Assembly (NCBI GenBank): GCA_000063525.1 | Contig: CT978603.1 | Coordinates: 1,855,105-1,919,104, forward strand | DNA from: Synechococcus sp. RCC307 | GTDB taxonomy: Bacteria; Cyanobacteriota; Cyanobacteriia; PCC-6307; Cyanobiaceae | Length of the DNA: 64,000 nucleotides | Reading direction: 5' to 3' | In this document: positions 1 to 9,258 of the stretch, in pieces | How positions within the stretch are numbered: the stretch's first letter is position 1 | Layout: every line of letters starts with the position of its first letter | Notes under the pieces: model-generated | The model's input: the letters and a program-made list of their open reading frames with translations, nothing else | Told to the model about the DNA's origin: nothing | Databases searched by the model: none | Program-made: the position numbers and the translations under genes

Positions 1-2793
1 TTAATCAGCCGGCAATTGCCGCAACCGGTGAGCCGTCAGGGTCTGCGGGTGAGGCGCAGCAGCAGCGATCTGTTGATGGTGCTGAGCTTCAGCGACAGCA
101 GCAACACTTACACGCGTGCCTTCATCAGCAGCTGGGTGGACCGGCAGGTGCGCGAACCGCTGCTGCGGATCAATGGCGTTGGCGATGTGGTGCTGTTTGG
201 CAGCAGCGATTTGGCCTACCGGCTGTGGCTGGATGCCACCAAGCTCAGCCGCTTTGAACTCACGATTGAGGATGTCAAAACCGCCCTGCGGAGGGAGAAC
301 GTGCTGGCAGCCCTCGGCCAGGTGGGTGATAGCCCAGCGCCCGAAGGCCAGCAATACACCCTTCCCTTACGGATGGAAGGGCGGCTACGCAACCAACAAG
401 AACTCGAGAACCTGATCGTCAAACCGTTGGGCGGCGGCAACAGCGTGCGACTGCAGGATCTCGGCACGGTGCGCCTTGGCGAAGAGCGGTACGGCTCGAT
501 TGCTCGCAATCTCGATGGCCAAGCTGCCGTCGCAGTGGGGATCTTTCAGCGCGATGGCAGCAATGCCTTGGCAGTGAGCCGCTCAGTGGAAGAGCTGCTG
601 AATCAAGCCAGTCTCGACTTCCCACCGGGATTGGAGGTGGAGACGATTGTTGATTACGCCAGCAATGTGCAAGAGAGCATCAATCAGGCGATTGCCGCCC
701 TGCGTGATGCCGTGCTGCTGGTGTTTGCCGTGCTGCTGCTGGGACTCGGCAACTGGCGCCTGGCACTGATCACAGCGGTCGCCATCCCCGTGGCCCTGGT
801 GGGCAGCTTCACATTGCTGAAGCTCAGCGGCGGCACCCTCAATGCTTTCACCTTGTTTGGCCTGGTGCTGGCCACCGGGGTGGTGGTGGATGACGCCATC
901 GTCGTCAGCGAAGACATCGGCCGGCGGATCAGTGGAGGGGCCAAACCCTTCCGAGCCGCCCGCGAGGCCATGGATGAGCTCAGTGGGGCGGTGATCGCCA
1001 CCTCTCTGGTGCTGATCGTGGTGTTCCTGCCGGTCTTGGTGATGCCTGGCTCATTGGGGAGGCTGTATCAACCCCTGGCCGTGGTGATCAGCAGCACAAT
1101 CCTGTTCTCCACCATCAATGCCTTGAGCTTCACACCGGTGGCCTCAGCGGTATTGCTCGGCAAATCGTTTCGGCCCGCACCGAAGCAAGTGGAACGGCTG
1201 CGGCGAGGGCTAGCGAGAAGCTCGCAATGGCTCGACGCCCTGCAACAGCCCTACCAACGACTGCTGGAGCGAGCTCTGAGGCGGCGGCGGCTGGTGTTGA
1301 GCCTGCTGGGGGCAGGACTACTCATCACCGCCATCGGGGTGCGAGCACTGCCCACCGGCTTTGTGCCCCAAGAGGATGGCGGCCAGATCCGTGGTGTTGT
1401 GGTGCTGCCGGAAGGGGCCTCACTGGAGCGCACACAAAGCGCCATGCAACGGGTGCAGCAGGCGGTCGCCACCGAACCCTTGGTTCGCTACGGCAACTTT
1501 TATGCGGGCCGTTCCTTTGGCGATAGCGCCCCCAACAAAGGCATCTTTTTTCTCAGGCTCAAGCCGCTGCAGCAGCGATCCACAAGCACCAGCGAGGTGG
1601 TGGAACGGTTGAATCCAGCCCTGCAGCGGGCCATGGCCGGTGATGGCCGCGTGATCTTGAGCCAACCGCAACCGGTGCGCGGCTTTGGCTCAGAAGGAGG
1701 CATCAGCCTGAATCTGCTCGATGTCAGTGGCGGGCGCTTGAGCCTGCAACAGTTTGGGGATGAAGCCGATGACTTCATCGCTGCGGCCAAGGCCAGCGGA
1801 CGGTTTGAACGGGTCGGCACCCGCTTTAGTGCCAATGCCCCCTCGCTGGAGGTGATTCCTGATCGCCAACAGCTCGCCGCCGTTGGCGTCAGCTTGGAGG
1901 AGGTGGTGGCCGTGATTGGCGACAGCTTTGGCAGCACCTACGTCAACGACACCTTCAGCGATGCCCGCGTCCGGCGCGTGATCGTTCAACTCCAAGGGAG
2001 TGATCGCAGCAGCCCAGGCGATGTGTTGCGCCTGCTGGTGCGCAATCGCGACGGCAGGCTGATTCCCCTGAGCAACTTGGTGCGGCTAGAGCCGACCACC
2101 GGACCAACCAGCATCAATCACAGCGAACTCAGCCGCGCCATCAGCATCCGTGCCAAGCCCAAACGGGGCATCAGCAGCGGCCAAGCCATGGCCACCCTCG
2201 AGCGGGTGCAACAGCAACGCAACACTCCCACCACTGAGCTGCAATTCACAGGCCTGAGCCTCGAAGAGCAGCGGGCAGGCGGCGGCACCTGGAAACTGTT
2301 TGGCTTGGGGCTGCTGGTGGTCTATCTGCTGCTGGCTGCCCTCTACGAAAGCGCCATTGATCCTGTGATCATCTTGATCACGGTGCCGTTGGCCTTACTT
2401 GGTGTCGTGCTGGGGCTAGCGGCGCGTGGTTTGTTTCTCGATGTCTATGGCCAGGTCGGGATTTTGGTGTTGATCAGCCTGGCGGCGAAGAACGGCATCT
2501 TGATCGTGGAATTTGCCAACCAGCGCGTCAAACGCGGCATTGCCGTATCGGCTGCGATCCGAGAAGCCGCCAGTCTGCGGCTGCGCCCGATCTTGCTCAC
2601 CGGGGTCTCGTCGCTGGCTGGCTTTCTACCTCTGGTGCTGGCAAGCGGTGCTGGAGCGGCCCGCAGCATCAGCATCGGCACCGTGGCTTTCAGTGGCCTA
2701 CTGGCCTCAACAGCCTTGAGCCTGTTGGTCTTGCCTGTGGTTTACGAGATCGTCAAAACCTGGGAACAGAAGCGGACACAAAAACTTGGTTAA
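1..2793 (+). CDS. RND (AcrB/HAE1-type) efflux transporter permease, 5' truncated by the window
   Basis: Inner-membrane proton-driven efflux subunit of a tripartite RND pump. The frame is open from base 1, so the true start lies upstream; by comparison with AcrB about 105-110 N-terminal residues are missing. Visible marks are the porter domain with SSSDLLMVLSF near the window edge, the TM4 proton-relay pair Asp297-Asp298 (window numbering, VVVDDAIVV), and the TM10 lysine in LAAKNGILIVEFA (about residue 830). The protein ends with a membrane segment and a basic tail (KTWEQKRTQK). The substrate cannot be told from sequence. No outer-membrane or fusion partner is visible downstream; one may lie upstream. 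The family call is firm; drug versus other substrate is open. Confidence 0.93.
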   Translation, partial: LISRQLPQPVSRQGLRVRRSSSDLLMVLSFSDSSNTYTRAFISSWVDRQVREPLLRINGVGDVVLFGSSDLAYRLWLDATKLSRFELTIEDVKTALRRENVLAALGQVGDSPAPEGQQYTLPLRMEGRLRNQQELENLIVKPLGGGNSVRLQDLGTVRLGEERYGSIARNLDGQAAVAVGIFQRDGSNALAVSRSVEELLNQASLDFPPGLEVETIVDYASNVQESINQAIAALRDAVLLVFAVLLLGLGNWRLALITAVAIPVALVGSFTLLKLSGGTLNAFTLFGLVLATGVVVDDAIVVSEDIGRRISGGAKPFRAAREAMDELSGAVIATSLVLIVVFLPVLVMPGSLGRLYQPLAVVISSTILFSTINALSFTPVASAVLLGKSFRPAPKQVERLRRGLARSSQWLDALQQPYQRLLERALRRRRLVLSLLGAGLLITAIGVRALPTGFVPQEDGGQIRGVVVLPEGASLERTQSAMQRVQQAVATEPLVRYGNFYAGRSFGDSAPNKGIFFLRLKPLQQRSTSTSEVVERLNPALQRAMAGDGRVILSQPQPVRGFGSEGGISLNLLDVSGGRLSLQQFGDEADDFIAAAKASGRFERVGTRFSANAPSLEVIPDRQQLAAVGVSLEEVVAVIGDSFGSTYVNDTFSDARVRRVIVQLQGSDRSSPGDVLRLLVRNRDGRLIPLSNLVRLEPTTGPTSINHSELSRAISIRAKPKRGISSGQAMATLERVQQQRNTPTTELQFTGLSLEEQRAGGGTWKLFGLGLLVVYLLLAALYESAIDPVIILITVPLALLGVVLGLAARGLFLDVYGQVGILVLISLAAKNGILIVEFANQRVKRGIAVSAAIREAASLRLRPILLTGVSSLAGFLPLVLASGAGAARSISIGTVAFSGLLASTALSLLVLPVVYEIVKTWEQKRTQKLG

Positions 2794-2857
2794 GAGCGGA
2801 TTGCATGCCGGTTTGTCTAGTCAGGATTCTGAGGCGATATCCCATCGGTCTGCCGGC

Positions 2858-3055
2858 ATGAAAGCCCTCACCGAAATACCACCCACTCTGAAGTTTGAAG
2901 AGTCGACCCTGCGGGCCGCAGCGGCGGTGTTGCATCGACGCCTAATTGGCCAAGGCCTCAGCCCTCAAGCTGCCGCCGACATGCTGACCAGCGAACTGGC
3001 TGCCAATCTCCTTGCCGAGCACAGCAGCGATTTGGAGTGCCTTGCCGGCAGCTAG
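2858..3055 (+). CDS. Small hypothetical protein (65 aa)
   Basis: A 65-residue soluble protein starting MKALTEIPPTLKFEESTLRA, with two likely amphipathic helices (AAAAVLHRRLIGQG and PQAAADMLTSELAANLLAEH) and a short acidic C terminus. I do not recognise the family. The ATG is 64 bases after the RND gene stop, and the gene is followed directly by a rho-independent terminator at 3082-3103, which supports it as a real last gene of the RND transcript. No cysteine pair, signal peptide or membrane segment is present. An alternative longer frame starts near 2786, but the extra residues look non-coding. Confidence 0.55.
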   Translation: MKALTEIPPTLKFEESTLRAAAAVLHRRLIGQGLSPQAAADMLTSELAANLLAEHSSDLECLAGS

Positions 3056-3081
3056 CGCCCTGCCGCAAACCATCGAATCCA

Positions 3082-3103
3082 GCCCCCAATTGGGGGCTTT
3101 TTT
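3082..3103 (+). terminator. Rho-independent terminator after the small hypothetical gene
   Basis: A perfect inverted repeat GCCCCCAATTGGGGGC is followed by a run of six T on the plus strand. It ends the plus-strand transcript carrying the RND gene and the 65-residue protein gene, and faces the psaB terminator 30 bases away. Confidence 0.85.
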
Positions 3104-3134
3104 CATGGGCCCAATCCAGTGATCCCGCCGCCAT

Positions 3135-3160
3135 AAAAAAACCCCCGCCGAGGCGGGGGT
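3135..3160 (-). terminator. Rho-independent terminator of psaA-psaB
   Basis: Read on the minus strand, ACCCCCGCC-TCG-GGCGGGGGT type arms (ACCCCCGCCTCGGCGGGGG) are followed by a run of T. The stem is GC-only and strong. It lies 41 bases past the psaB stop, as expected for a very highly transcribed photosystem operon. Confidence 0.88.
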
Positions 3161-3201
3161 CAGTGGAACGTCGAAGTGAAATCAACCCATTGATCGTTAG
3201 A

Positions 3202-5415
3202 TCAACCGAACTTGCCGGAAGTCGAAGCGATCAAGAAGGCGGCGTAGGTGAGGACATAACCCACTGAGAAGTGAGCCAGACCAACCACGCGGGCCTGAAC
3301 GATGGACAGAGCCACCGGCTTATCGCGCCAACCCATCATGTTGGCGATGGGGCTGCGCTGGTGAGCCCAAACGATGGTTTCAATCAGCTCCTGCCAGTAA
3401 CCACGCCAGGAGATGAGGAACATGAAACCGGTGGCCCACACCAGGTGACCGAAGAGGAACATCCACGCCCAAACAGCGAGGTTGTTGGTACCCATCGGGT
3501 TGTAGCCGTTGATCAGCTGAGAGCTGTTCAGCCACAGGTAGTCACGGAACCAGCCCATCAGATAGGTGCTGGATTCGTTGAACTGAGCCACGTTGCCCTG
3601 CCAGATGGCGAGGTGCTTCCAGTGCCAGTAGAAGGTGAGCCAGCCCACGGTATTCAGGGCCCAGAAGACAGCCAGATAGAAGGCGTCCCAGGCAGAGATG
3701 TCGCAGGTACCGCCACGGCCGGGGCCGTCGCAGGGGAAGGAGTAACCAAAGTCCTTCTTGTCGGGCATCAGCTTGGAGCCACGGGCATCCAGAGCACCTT
3801 TGACCAGGATCAAGGTGGTGGTGTGCAGACCCAGAGCGATGGCGTGGTGAACCAGGAAGTCACCAGGGCCGATCGGCAGGAACAGATCGGTGTTGCCGTT
3901 AATGGCATCCAGCCAGTAGTGCTCACCAGCGATGTTGGCGGAAGCCAGGCTGGCGGAGCTCGCCGGGTTGGAGAGCAGCACGTCCATGCCGTACATGGCC
4001 TTACCAGAGGCGGCCTGCACGAACTGGGCGAACACAGGCTCAACCAGGATTTGCTTCTCGGGAGTACCGAAGGCAACGACCACATCGTTGTGGACGTAGA
4101 GGCCCAAGGTGTGGAAACCGAGGAACAGTGACACCCAGCTCAGGTGGCTGATGATCGCTTCTTTGTGCTCGAGCATCCGAGCCAGGACGTTGTCCTTGTT
4201 GGCTTCGGGGTCGTAGTCACGGATGAAGAAGATCGCACCGTGGGCGAAGGCACCGCACATCAGAGCGATGGCGATGTACTGGTGGTGGGTGTAGAGGGCG
4301 GCCTGGGTGGTGTAGTCCTTCGCGATGAAGGCGTACGACGGCATCGAATACATGTGCTGTGCCACCAGGCTGGTGACCACGCCCAGAGAGGCGAGAGCCA
4401 GACCCAGCTGGAAGTGCAGCGAGTTGTTGATGGTGTCGTACAGACCCTTGTGACCACTGCCCAGATCACCAGGGGTGTTGCTGGGGGGGTTGTGGGTGTC
4501 GAGGATCTCGCGAATGGAGTGACCAATACCGAAGTTGGTCCGGTACATGTGGCCGGCGATCACAAAGATGCAACCGATGGCCAGGTGGTGGTGGGCAATG
4601 TCGGTCAGCCACAGGGCTTCGCTCTGGGGGTGGAAACCACCGAGGAAGGTGAGGATCGCGGTGCCCGCGCCATCTGCACTGCCGAAAGCCTGGCTGAGGC
4701 TGTCGGGGTTCTGGGCATAAACGCCCCAGTTACCAGTGAAGAAGGGAGCCAAACCTGCCGGGTGGGGCAGGGTCGTCAGGAAGTTGTCCCAGCCGACGTG
4801 CTGGCCACGTGCCTCAGGAATGGCGACGTGAACAAGGTGACCGGTCCAAGCGATGGAGCTGAAACCGAACAGCACAGCCAGGTGGTGGTTCAGACGCGAT
4901 TCAGCGTTCTTAAACCAAGCCAGGGAGGGACGGAACTTGGGCTGCAGATGCAGCCAGCCGGCGAACAAGGCCCAAGCCGACAGGATCATCATGAAGATGG
5001 AGCCCTGATACAGCTCGGCGTTGGTGCGCATGCCGATCGTGTACCACCAGTGGTACAGGCCGGAATACGCAATGTTCACCGGTGAAGAAGCGCCCGCTTG
5101 GGTGAAGGCGTCAATAGCGCCTTGACCGAAGTGAGGGTCCCAGATCGCGTGAGCGATGGGACGAATGTGCAGAGGGTCAGCAACCCACTGCTCGAAGTTT
5201 CCTTGCCAGGCGATGTGGAACAGGTTTCCCGACACCCACAGGCCAATGATGGCCAAATGTCCGAAATGGGTGGAGAACAGCTTTTGGTAAAGCTTCTCCT
5301 CGGTCATGCCGTCGTGGCTCTCGAAATCGTGAGCCGTGGCGATGCCGTACCAGATGCGGCGGGTGGTCGGGTCCTGGGCCAGACCCTGGCTGAACGAAGG
5401 GAATTTCGTTGCCAT
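3202..5415 (-). CDS. psaB: Photosystem I core protein PsaB (P700 apoprotein A2)
   Basis: One half of the PSI reaction-centre heterodimer, a thylakoid membrane protein that binds P700, antenna chlorophylls and, together with PsaA, the Fx 4Fe-4S cluster. The 737 residues from [16 protein letters not shown] match the family's usual length. The Fx loop [18 protein letters not shown] carries both cluster cysteines, and many paired His residues lie in eleven expected helices. The start was set at the MATKF methionine; the frame stays open further upstream, into psaA, but that part lacks PsaB similarity. The gene follows psaA after 22 bases, so the two are surely cotranscribed, and a strong terminator lies at 3135-3160. 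Confidence 0.99.
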   Translation of the reverse strand: MATKFPSFSQGLAQDPTTRRIWYGIATAHDFESHDGMTEEKLYQKLFSTHFGHLAIIGLWVSGNLFHIAWQGNFEQWVADPLHIRPIAHAIWDPHFGQGAIDAFTQAGASSPVNIAYSGLYHWWYTIGMRTNAELYQGSIFMMILSAWALFAGWLHLQPKFRPSLAWFKNAESRLNHHLAVLFGFSSIAWTGHLVHVAIPEARGQHVGWDNFLTTLPHPAGLAPFFTGNWGVYAQNPDSLSQAFGSADGAGTAILTFLGGFHPQSEALWLTDIAHHHLAIGCIFVIAGHMYRTNFGIGHSIREILDTHNPPSNTPGDLGSGHKGLYDTINNSLHFQLGLALASLGVVTSLVAQHMYSMPSYAFIAKDYTTQAALYTHHQYIAIALMCGAFAHGAIFFIRDYDPEANKDNVLARMLEHKEAIISHLSWVSLFLGFHTLGLYVHNDVVVAFGTPEKQILVEPVFAQFVQAASGKAMYGMDVLLSNPASSASLASANIAGEHYWLDAINGNTDLFLPIGPGDFLVHHAIALGLHTTTLILVKGALDARGSKLMPDKKDFGYSFPCDGPGRGGTCDISAWDAFYLAVFWALNTVGWLTFYWHWKHLAIWQGNVAQFNESSTYLMGWFRDYLWLNSSQLINGYNPMGTNNLAVWAWMFLFGHLVWATGFMFLISWRGYWQELIETIVWAHQRSPIANMMGWRDKPVALSIVQARVVGLAHFSVGYVLTYAAFLIASTSGKFG

Positions 5416-5437
5416 GAGAGAGGTCAGAGGGTTGAGA

Positions 5438-7741
5438 TCAGCCCACCGCGATGATGCGGGCCAAGAAGAAGGACCAGGTCGTCGCGATGCCACCCAACAG
5501 ATAGTGGGCAACGCCGACAGCACGACCTTGCGTGATGCTCAGGGCGCGCGGCTGGATAGCCGGAGCAACCTTGAGCTTGTTGTGAGCCCAGACGATGGAC
5601 TCAATCAGCTCCTGCCAGTAGCCGCGGCCGCTGAACAGGAACATCAGGCTGAACGCCCAGATGAAGTGGGCACCCAGGAACATCAGGCCGTAGGCGCTGG
5701 TAGCAGAGCCATAGCTGTTGATCACCTGTGAAGCCTGAGCCCACAGGAAGTCACGCAGCCAGCCATTGATGGTGAGTGCACTGGTGGCGAAGTTGCCGTT
5801 GGTGATGTGCTGGACGGTGCCGTCAGCGTTGACGGTCCCCCAGATGTCGCTCTGCATCTTCCAAGAGAAGTGGAAGATGACAACCGACAGGGAGTTGTAC
5901 ATCCAGAACAGGCCTAGGAACACGTGGTCCCAACCCGACACCTGGCAGGTGCCGCCACGGCCGGGGCCGTCGCAAGGGAAGGCGAAACCGAGGTTGGCCT
6001 TGTCGGGGATCAGACGTGAGTTGCGGCTGTAGAGGACACCCTTCAGCAGGATCAGCACGGTGACGTGGATCGTGAAGGCATGGATGTGGTGGACCATGAA
6101 GTCCGCCGTACCCAGGGTCATCGGGGCAACAGCAACCTTGCCGGCAACAGCCACAACCTGACCACCAAAGACCTCGCTCACACCCGAGAGGGCATTGGGA
6201 GCGGTGGAGCCGGAGGCTGCAGCGTGCAGACCTTGGATCCACTGGGCAAAGATCGGCTGAATCGAAATCGCCGAGTCACTGAACATGTCCTGGGGACGAC
6301 CCAGGGCACGCATGGTGTCGTTGTGGATGTAGAGACCGAAGCTGTGGGCGCCGAGCCAGATGCAGACCCAGTTGAGGTGACTGATGATGGCGTCGCGTGC
6401 CTTGAGCACTCGGTCCAGAACGTTGTCGATGTTCTGAGCAGGGATGTAATCGCGAACCATCGCGATTGAGGCGTGAGCACCAGCACCCACAACCAAGAAA
6501 CCGCCGATCCACATGTGGTGGGTAAACAGCGACAGCTGGGTTGGGTAGTCGATCGCGATGTACGGATACGGAGGCATCGCGTACATGTGCTGGGCCACGA
6601 TGATCGTGACGGAGCCACCGAGGGCAAGGTTCACAGCCAACTGGGCATGCCAGGAGTTGGTCATGAACTCGTAGAGACCGTCGTGACCGCGAGTGGCAGG
6701 GAACAGCAGGGGATCACCCTTTTGACCCTCAAGGATCTCCTTGATGGAGTGACCAATACCCCAGTTGGTGCGGTACATGTGACCAGCCACCAGGAACATG
6801 ATCGCGATCGCCACGTGGTGGTGAGCGATGTCGGTCATCCAGAGGCTGCCCGTGATCGGGTTCAGACCACCTTTGAAGGTCAGGAAGTCGCTGTAGGCAG
6901 CCCAGTTACCGGAGAAGAAAGCACCGATGCCTTCTTTGATGCCGGGATAGAGCTGTCCAACCAGATCCTGATTGAAAAAGGCATGGGGCAGAGGGATGTC
7001 CGCCACAGAGGCAATGGCCTTGCCATCCAGACTCAGGGGCTTGCCAGCGTCGATGGCATCCATCAGCGCTGTTGTGGGCAAGGAGATGTGAATCAGGTGA
7101 CCAGCCCAGGCGAGTGAGCCCAGACCAAACAGACCAGCCAGGTGGTGGTTGAGCATCGACTCAACGTTCTGGAACCACTCCAGCTTTGGAGCCGCCTTGT
7201 GGTAATGGAAGACGCCAGCATTGAGCATCAAGCCAGCCATGACGAGGGCGCCGATGGCGGTGGCGAGCAGCTGGGTCTCGTTGGTGTAACCCCAGGAGCG
7301 CCACATGTGGAACAAACCTGAGGTGATCTGAATGCCGTGGAAGCCGGCACCGACATCACCGTTGAGAATTTCTTGGCCAAACACGGGCCAAACCACCTGA
7401 GCACTGGGCTTCACGTGGGTGGGGTCGGCGAGCCAACCGGAGTAGTTGGAGAAGCGAGCACCGTGATAGAAGGCGCCGCTCAGCCAAATGAAGATGACGG
7501 CCAAGTGGCCGAAGTGAGCGCTGAAGATCTTGCGCGAGACCTCTTCCAAGTCACTGGTGTGACTGTCGAAGTCATGAGCGCGGGAGTGCAGGTTCCAGAT
7601 CCAGGTTGTGGTCTTGGGACCCTTGGCCAAAGCGCGATCGAAATGCCCGGGCTTTCCGAGCACATCGACATCGACTGGCACCGGGTTCCGGTCAACCGAG
7701 ACCTTGGCCTTGCCCCCACGTTCTGGTGGGCTGATGGTCAT
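5438..7741 (-). CDS. psaA: Photosystem I core protein PsaA (P700 apoprotein A1)
   Basis: Partner of PsaB in the PSI reaction centre. The 767 residues begin [20 protein letters not shown], a typical cyanobacterial PsaA N terminus. The Fx loop [18 protein letters not shown] supplies two of the four cluster cysteines, and the C-terminal helices ([20 protein letters not shown]) are family-typical. The ATG is preceded by GAGGAA about nine bases upstream. The frame is open for another 67 codons upstream but without PsaA similarity. Heads the psaA-psaB operon behind an unusually long non-coding stretch. Confidence 0.99.
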   Translation of the reverse strand: MTISPPERGGKAKVSVDRNPVPVDVDVLGKPGHFDRALAKGPKTTTWIWNLHSRAHDFDSHTSDLEEVSRKIFSAHFGHLAVIFIWLSGAFYHGARFSNYSGWLADPTHVKPSAQVVWPVFGQEILNGDVGAGFHGIQITSGLFHMWRSWGYTNETQLLATAIGALVMAGLMLNAGVFHYHKAAPKLEWFQNVESMLNHHLAGLFGLGSLAWAGHLIHISLPTTALMDAIDAGKPLSLDGKAIASVADIPLPHAFFNQDLVGQLYPGIKEGIGAFFSGNWAAYSDFLTFKGGLNPITGSLWMTDIAHHHVAIAIMFLVAGHMYRTNWGIGHSIKEILEGQKGDPLLFPATRGHDGLYEFMTNSWHAQLAVNLALGGSVTIIVAQHMYAMPPYPYIAIDYPTQLSLFTHHMWIGGFLVVGAGAHASIAMVRDYIPAQNIDNVLDRVLKARDAIISHLNWVCIWLGAHSFGLYIHNDTMRALGRPQDMFSDSAISIQPIFAQWIQGLHAAASGSTAPNALSGVSEVFGGQVVAVAGKVAVAPMTLGTADFMVHHIHAFTIHVTVLILLKGVLYSRNSRLIPDKANLGFAFPCDGPGRGGTCQVSGWDHVFLGLFWMYNSLSVVIFHFSWKMQSDIWGTVNADGTVQHITNGNFATSALTINGWLRDFLWAQASQVINSYGSATSAYGLMFLGAHFIWAFSLMFLFSGRGYWQELIESIVWAHNKLKVAPAIQPRALSITQGRAVGVAHYLLGGIATTWSFFLARIIAVG

Positions 7742-8094
7742 TCGAGACGTTCCTCGAGGGTTTGGGTCGTGGCCTTTGTCAAAACCCGAAGGCAATGGCG
7801 AAGACCGCTGGGGTGCTGGGCCGCCTACCGGCCAGGCGAAAAGCCTTGCCAGCACTAGGCCACGGACCCCAGCTAGGGGGACCGCTGGACGGAGTATAGG
7901 GGCCAGAAATGGCAGGTTCCCAGCGGAGTTACAAAGGTTCAATCCCTGTGCTGGACAGGGCTCTTAGCAACCCTAAGTAACAACTAAAAAACAATTATTT
8001 CATCAGAAAAATGATACCGAGGCTTGACAGATGGCGATGCTGAGTGCACAGCTTTGCGCTTCACTGGGGTCATCCCGTGCGGCCTGCCGCCCCG
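7742..8094. promoter_or_regulatory. Intergenic region carrying the psaA leader/promoter and the divergent promoter of the next gene
   Basis: These 353 bases contain no gene that I can support. They separate divergent psaA (minus) and a secreted-protein gene (plus). On the minus strand TATACT (7893-7898) could serve as a -10 for psaA, giving a leader of roughly 140-150 bases; no good -35 matches it. An AT-rich block (about 7976-8015) stands out from the GC-rich surroundings and is the most likely place for divergent promoter or regulator binding. TTGACA at 8024-8029 on the plus strand has no good -10 partner. The exact start sites cannot be read from sequence. Confidence 0.35.
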
Positions 8095-9258
8095 ATGCTC
8101 CGCGTTTTATTCCGTCGTCTGTTGCGGCCTGGCATGGCCGTGCTGCTTGGCCTTGCTCTACTCGTTGCCCCTGTCTCGCCAAGCCTTGCGGCTCCTTGGG
8201 GCAAGCAGCGCGCTGAACCCAACAGCCCCAGCGGAGCAGCAAGCCTGTTGCAAGAGGTGGCACCACCGGGTGCCGCGCAGCAACTCAGTGATCAACTGCG
8301 CGGCAAGCAGCCTCAGCTCAGCGTGGTTAGCCCCAAGCCTGGAAGCCAAGTCGGTGCCGGGGACTGGACCCTGCAATTGCGGCTTGACGACTGGCCTGTG
8401 CTGGAGTCCAGCGAGCTAGGAGCTGGCCCCCACGTGGTGGTGCAACTGGATCACCAGGAACCCCAGCGGATTTTTGCCACAGACAGCAAGGGGCTGATCA
8501 GCGTCTCCATGCCGGCTCTGACGCCAGGCAGCCATCACCTCAGCGCCTTCGCCGCTCTGCCCTGGGGCGAAGCGGCCGCCGGCAAAAACGCGCGTATTCA
8601 ATGGCAGCTCTATCGAGGCCTAGCCACCCCAGAAGCCCTTCCTGATCTGGACGCGCCGCAACTGGTGGCGGTCGCACCGCAGCAGCTAGCCGCTGGCGCG
8701 GCTGTTCCCATCAACTGGTTTTTGTTCAATGCGCCCCTGCAGCACCTGCGCGATGGCGATGAGCAGTGGCGGCTACGGCTAAGCCTCGATGGCAGCAGTG
8801 TGGTGCTCGATCGGGCCCAATCGCTTTGGCTCAAACCGCTCAAAGCAGGCGAACACTTCCTCAAGCTCGAGTTGCTCGATGGCGATGGCAACCCGCTGCA
8901 GCCAGCCTTCAACAGCCTTGTGCAAGAGCTACGTGTCCCCGTCTCCAGAGCGGGAGCACCGGCCCTGTTCAGCAGCCGCCTCAGCGCCGATCAATTGGCT
9001 GAGCTCAGCGACCCCAATTACCAACCCACCCCGGAACCGGAACCGGAGCCGGAGCCGGAGCCGGAACCTGCAGCTGACCCCGAGCCGGAGCCAACCCCTG
9101 AGCCAGCACCAGAACCGGAAGCGGAAGCGAAAACCGAGCCGGCAGCCGAACCTCAGGCGGACTCCAGCGAGCCAGAAGCCCCGATGAACCAGGACGCCGA
9201 ACCCGAAGCTGAGGGCCAGGCCGCAACAGCTACCGACCTGAGCGGAGATCCTTCTTGA
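8095..9258 (+). CDS. Secreted protein of unknown function with Pro/Glu-rich C-terminal tail
   Basis: 387 residues. A basic N terminus (MLRVLFRRLLRPG) and a hydrophobic core ending in PSLAAP look like a Sec signal peptide with an AxA-type cleavage site, so export to periplasm or cell surface is inferred. The middle (about residues 70-300) reads like two beta-sandwich repeats (VVVQLDHQEPQRIFATDSKG; LRLSLDGSSVVLDRAQSLWL) but I do not recognise the family. From about residue 312 the protein turns into a disordered Pro-Glu-Ala tail encoded partly by tandem hexamers. The ATG at 8095 was chosen because it gives a clean signal peptide; an in-frame start at 8044 would add 17 non-signal residues. It overlaps the next gene by four bases. 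Confidence 0.7.
   Translation: MLRVLFRRLLRPGMAVLLGLALLVAPVSPSLAAPWGKQRAEPNSPSGAASLLQEVAPPGAAQQLSDQLRGKQPQLSVVSPKPGSQVGAGDWTLQLRLDDWPVLESSELGAGPHVVVQLDHQEPQRIFATDSKGLISVSMPALTPGSHHLSAFAALPWGEAAAGKNARIQWQLYRGLATPEALPDLDAPQLVAVAPQQLAAGAAVPINWFLFNAPLQHLRDGDEQWRLRLSLDGSSVVLDRAQSLWLKPLKAGEHFLKLELLDGDGNPLQPAFNSLVQELRVPVSRAGAPALFSSRLSADQLAELSDPNYQPTPEPEPEPEPEPEPAADPEPEPTPEPAPEPEAEAKTEPAAEPQADSSEPEAPMNQDAEPEAEGQAATATDLSGDPS
9031..9066 (+). repeat. Six tandem CCGGAA/CCGGAG hexamers coding Pro-Glu repeats
   Basis: Six consecutive six-base units, each CCGGAA or CCGGAG, encode six Pro-Glu pairs in the tail of the secreted protein. Length change by slippage would stay in frame, so the array could vary among strains (inference). 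Confidence 0.9.

Noticed and set aside
3271-5085. Long open frames (286 and 313 codons) on the plus strand opposite psaB
   Set aside because: They are antisense shadows of the highly biased psaB codons; translated text shows no recognisable domain, and similar long shadows appear opposite psaA, fusA, tuf and gltB.
9028-9258. CRISPR-like or microsatellite array in the secreted protein gene
   Set aside because: The repeats are six-base coding units without spacers; they are an in-frame Pro-Glu repeat, not a CRISPR array. No CRISPR array or cas gene is seen anywhere in the window.
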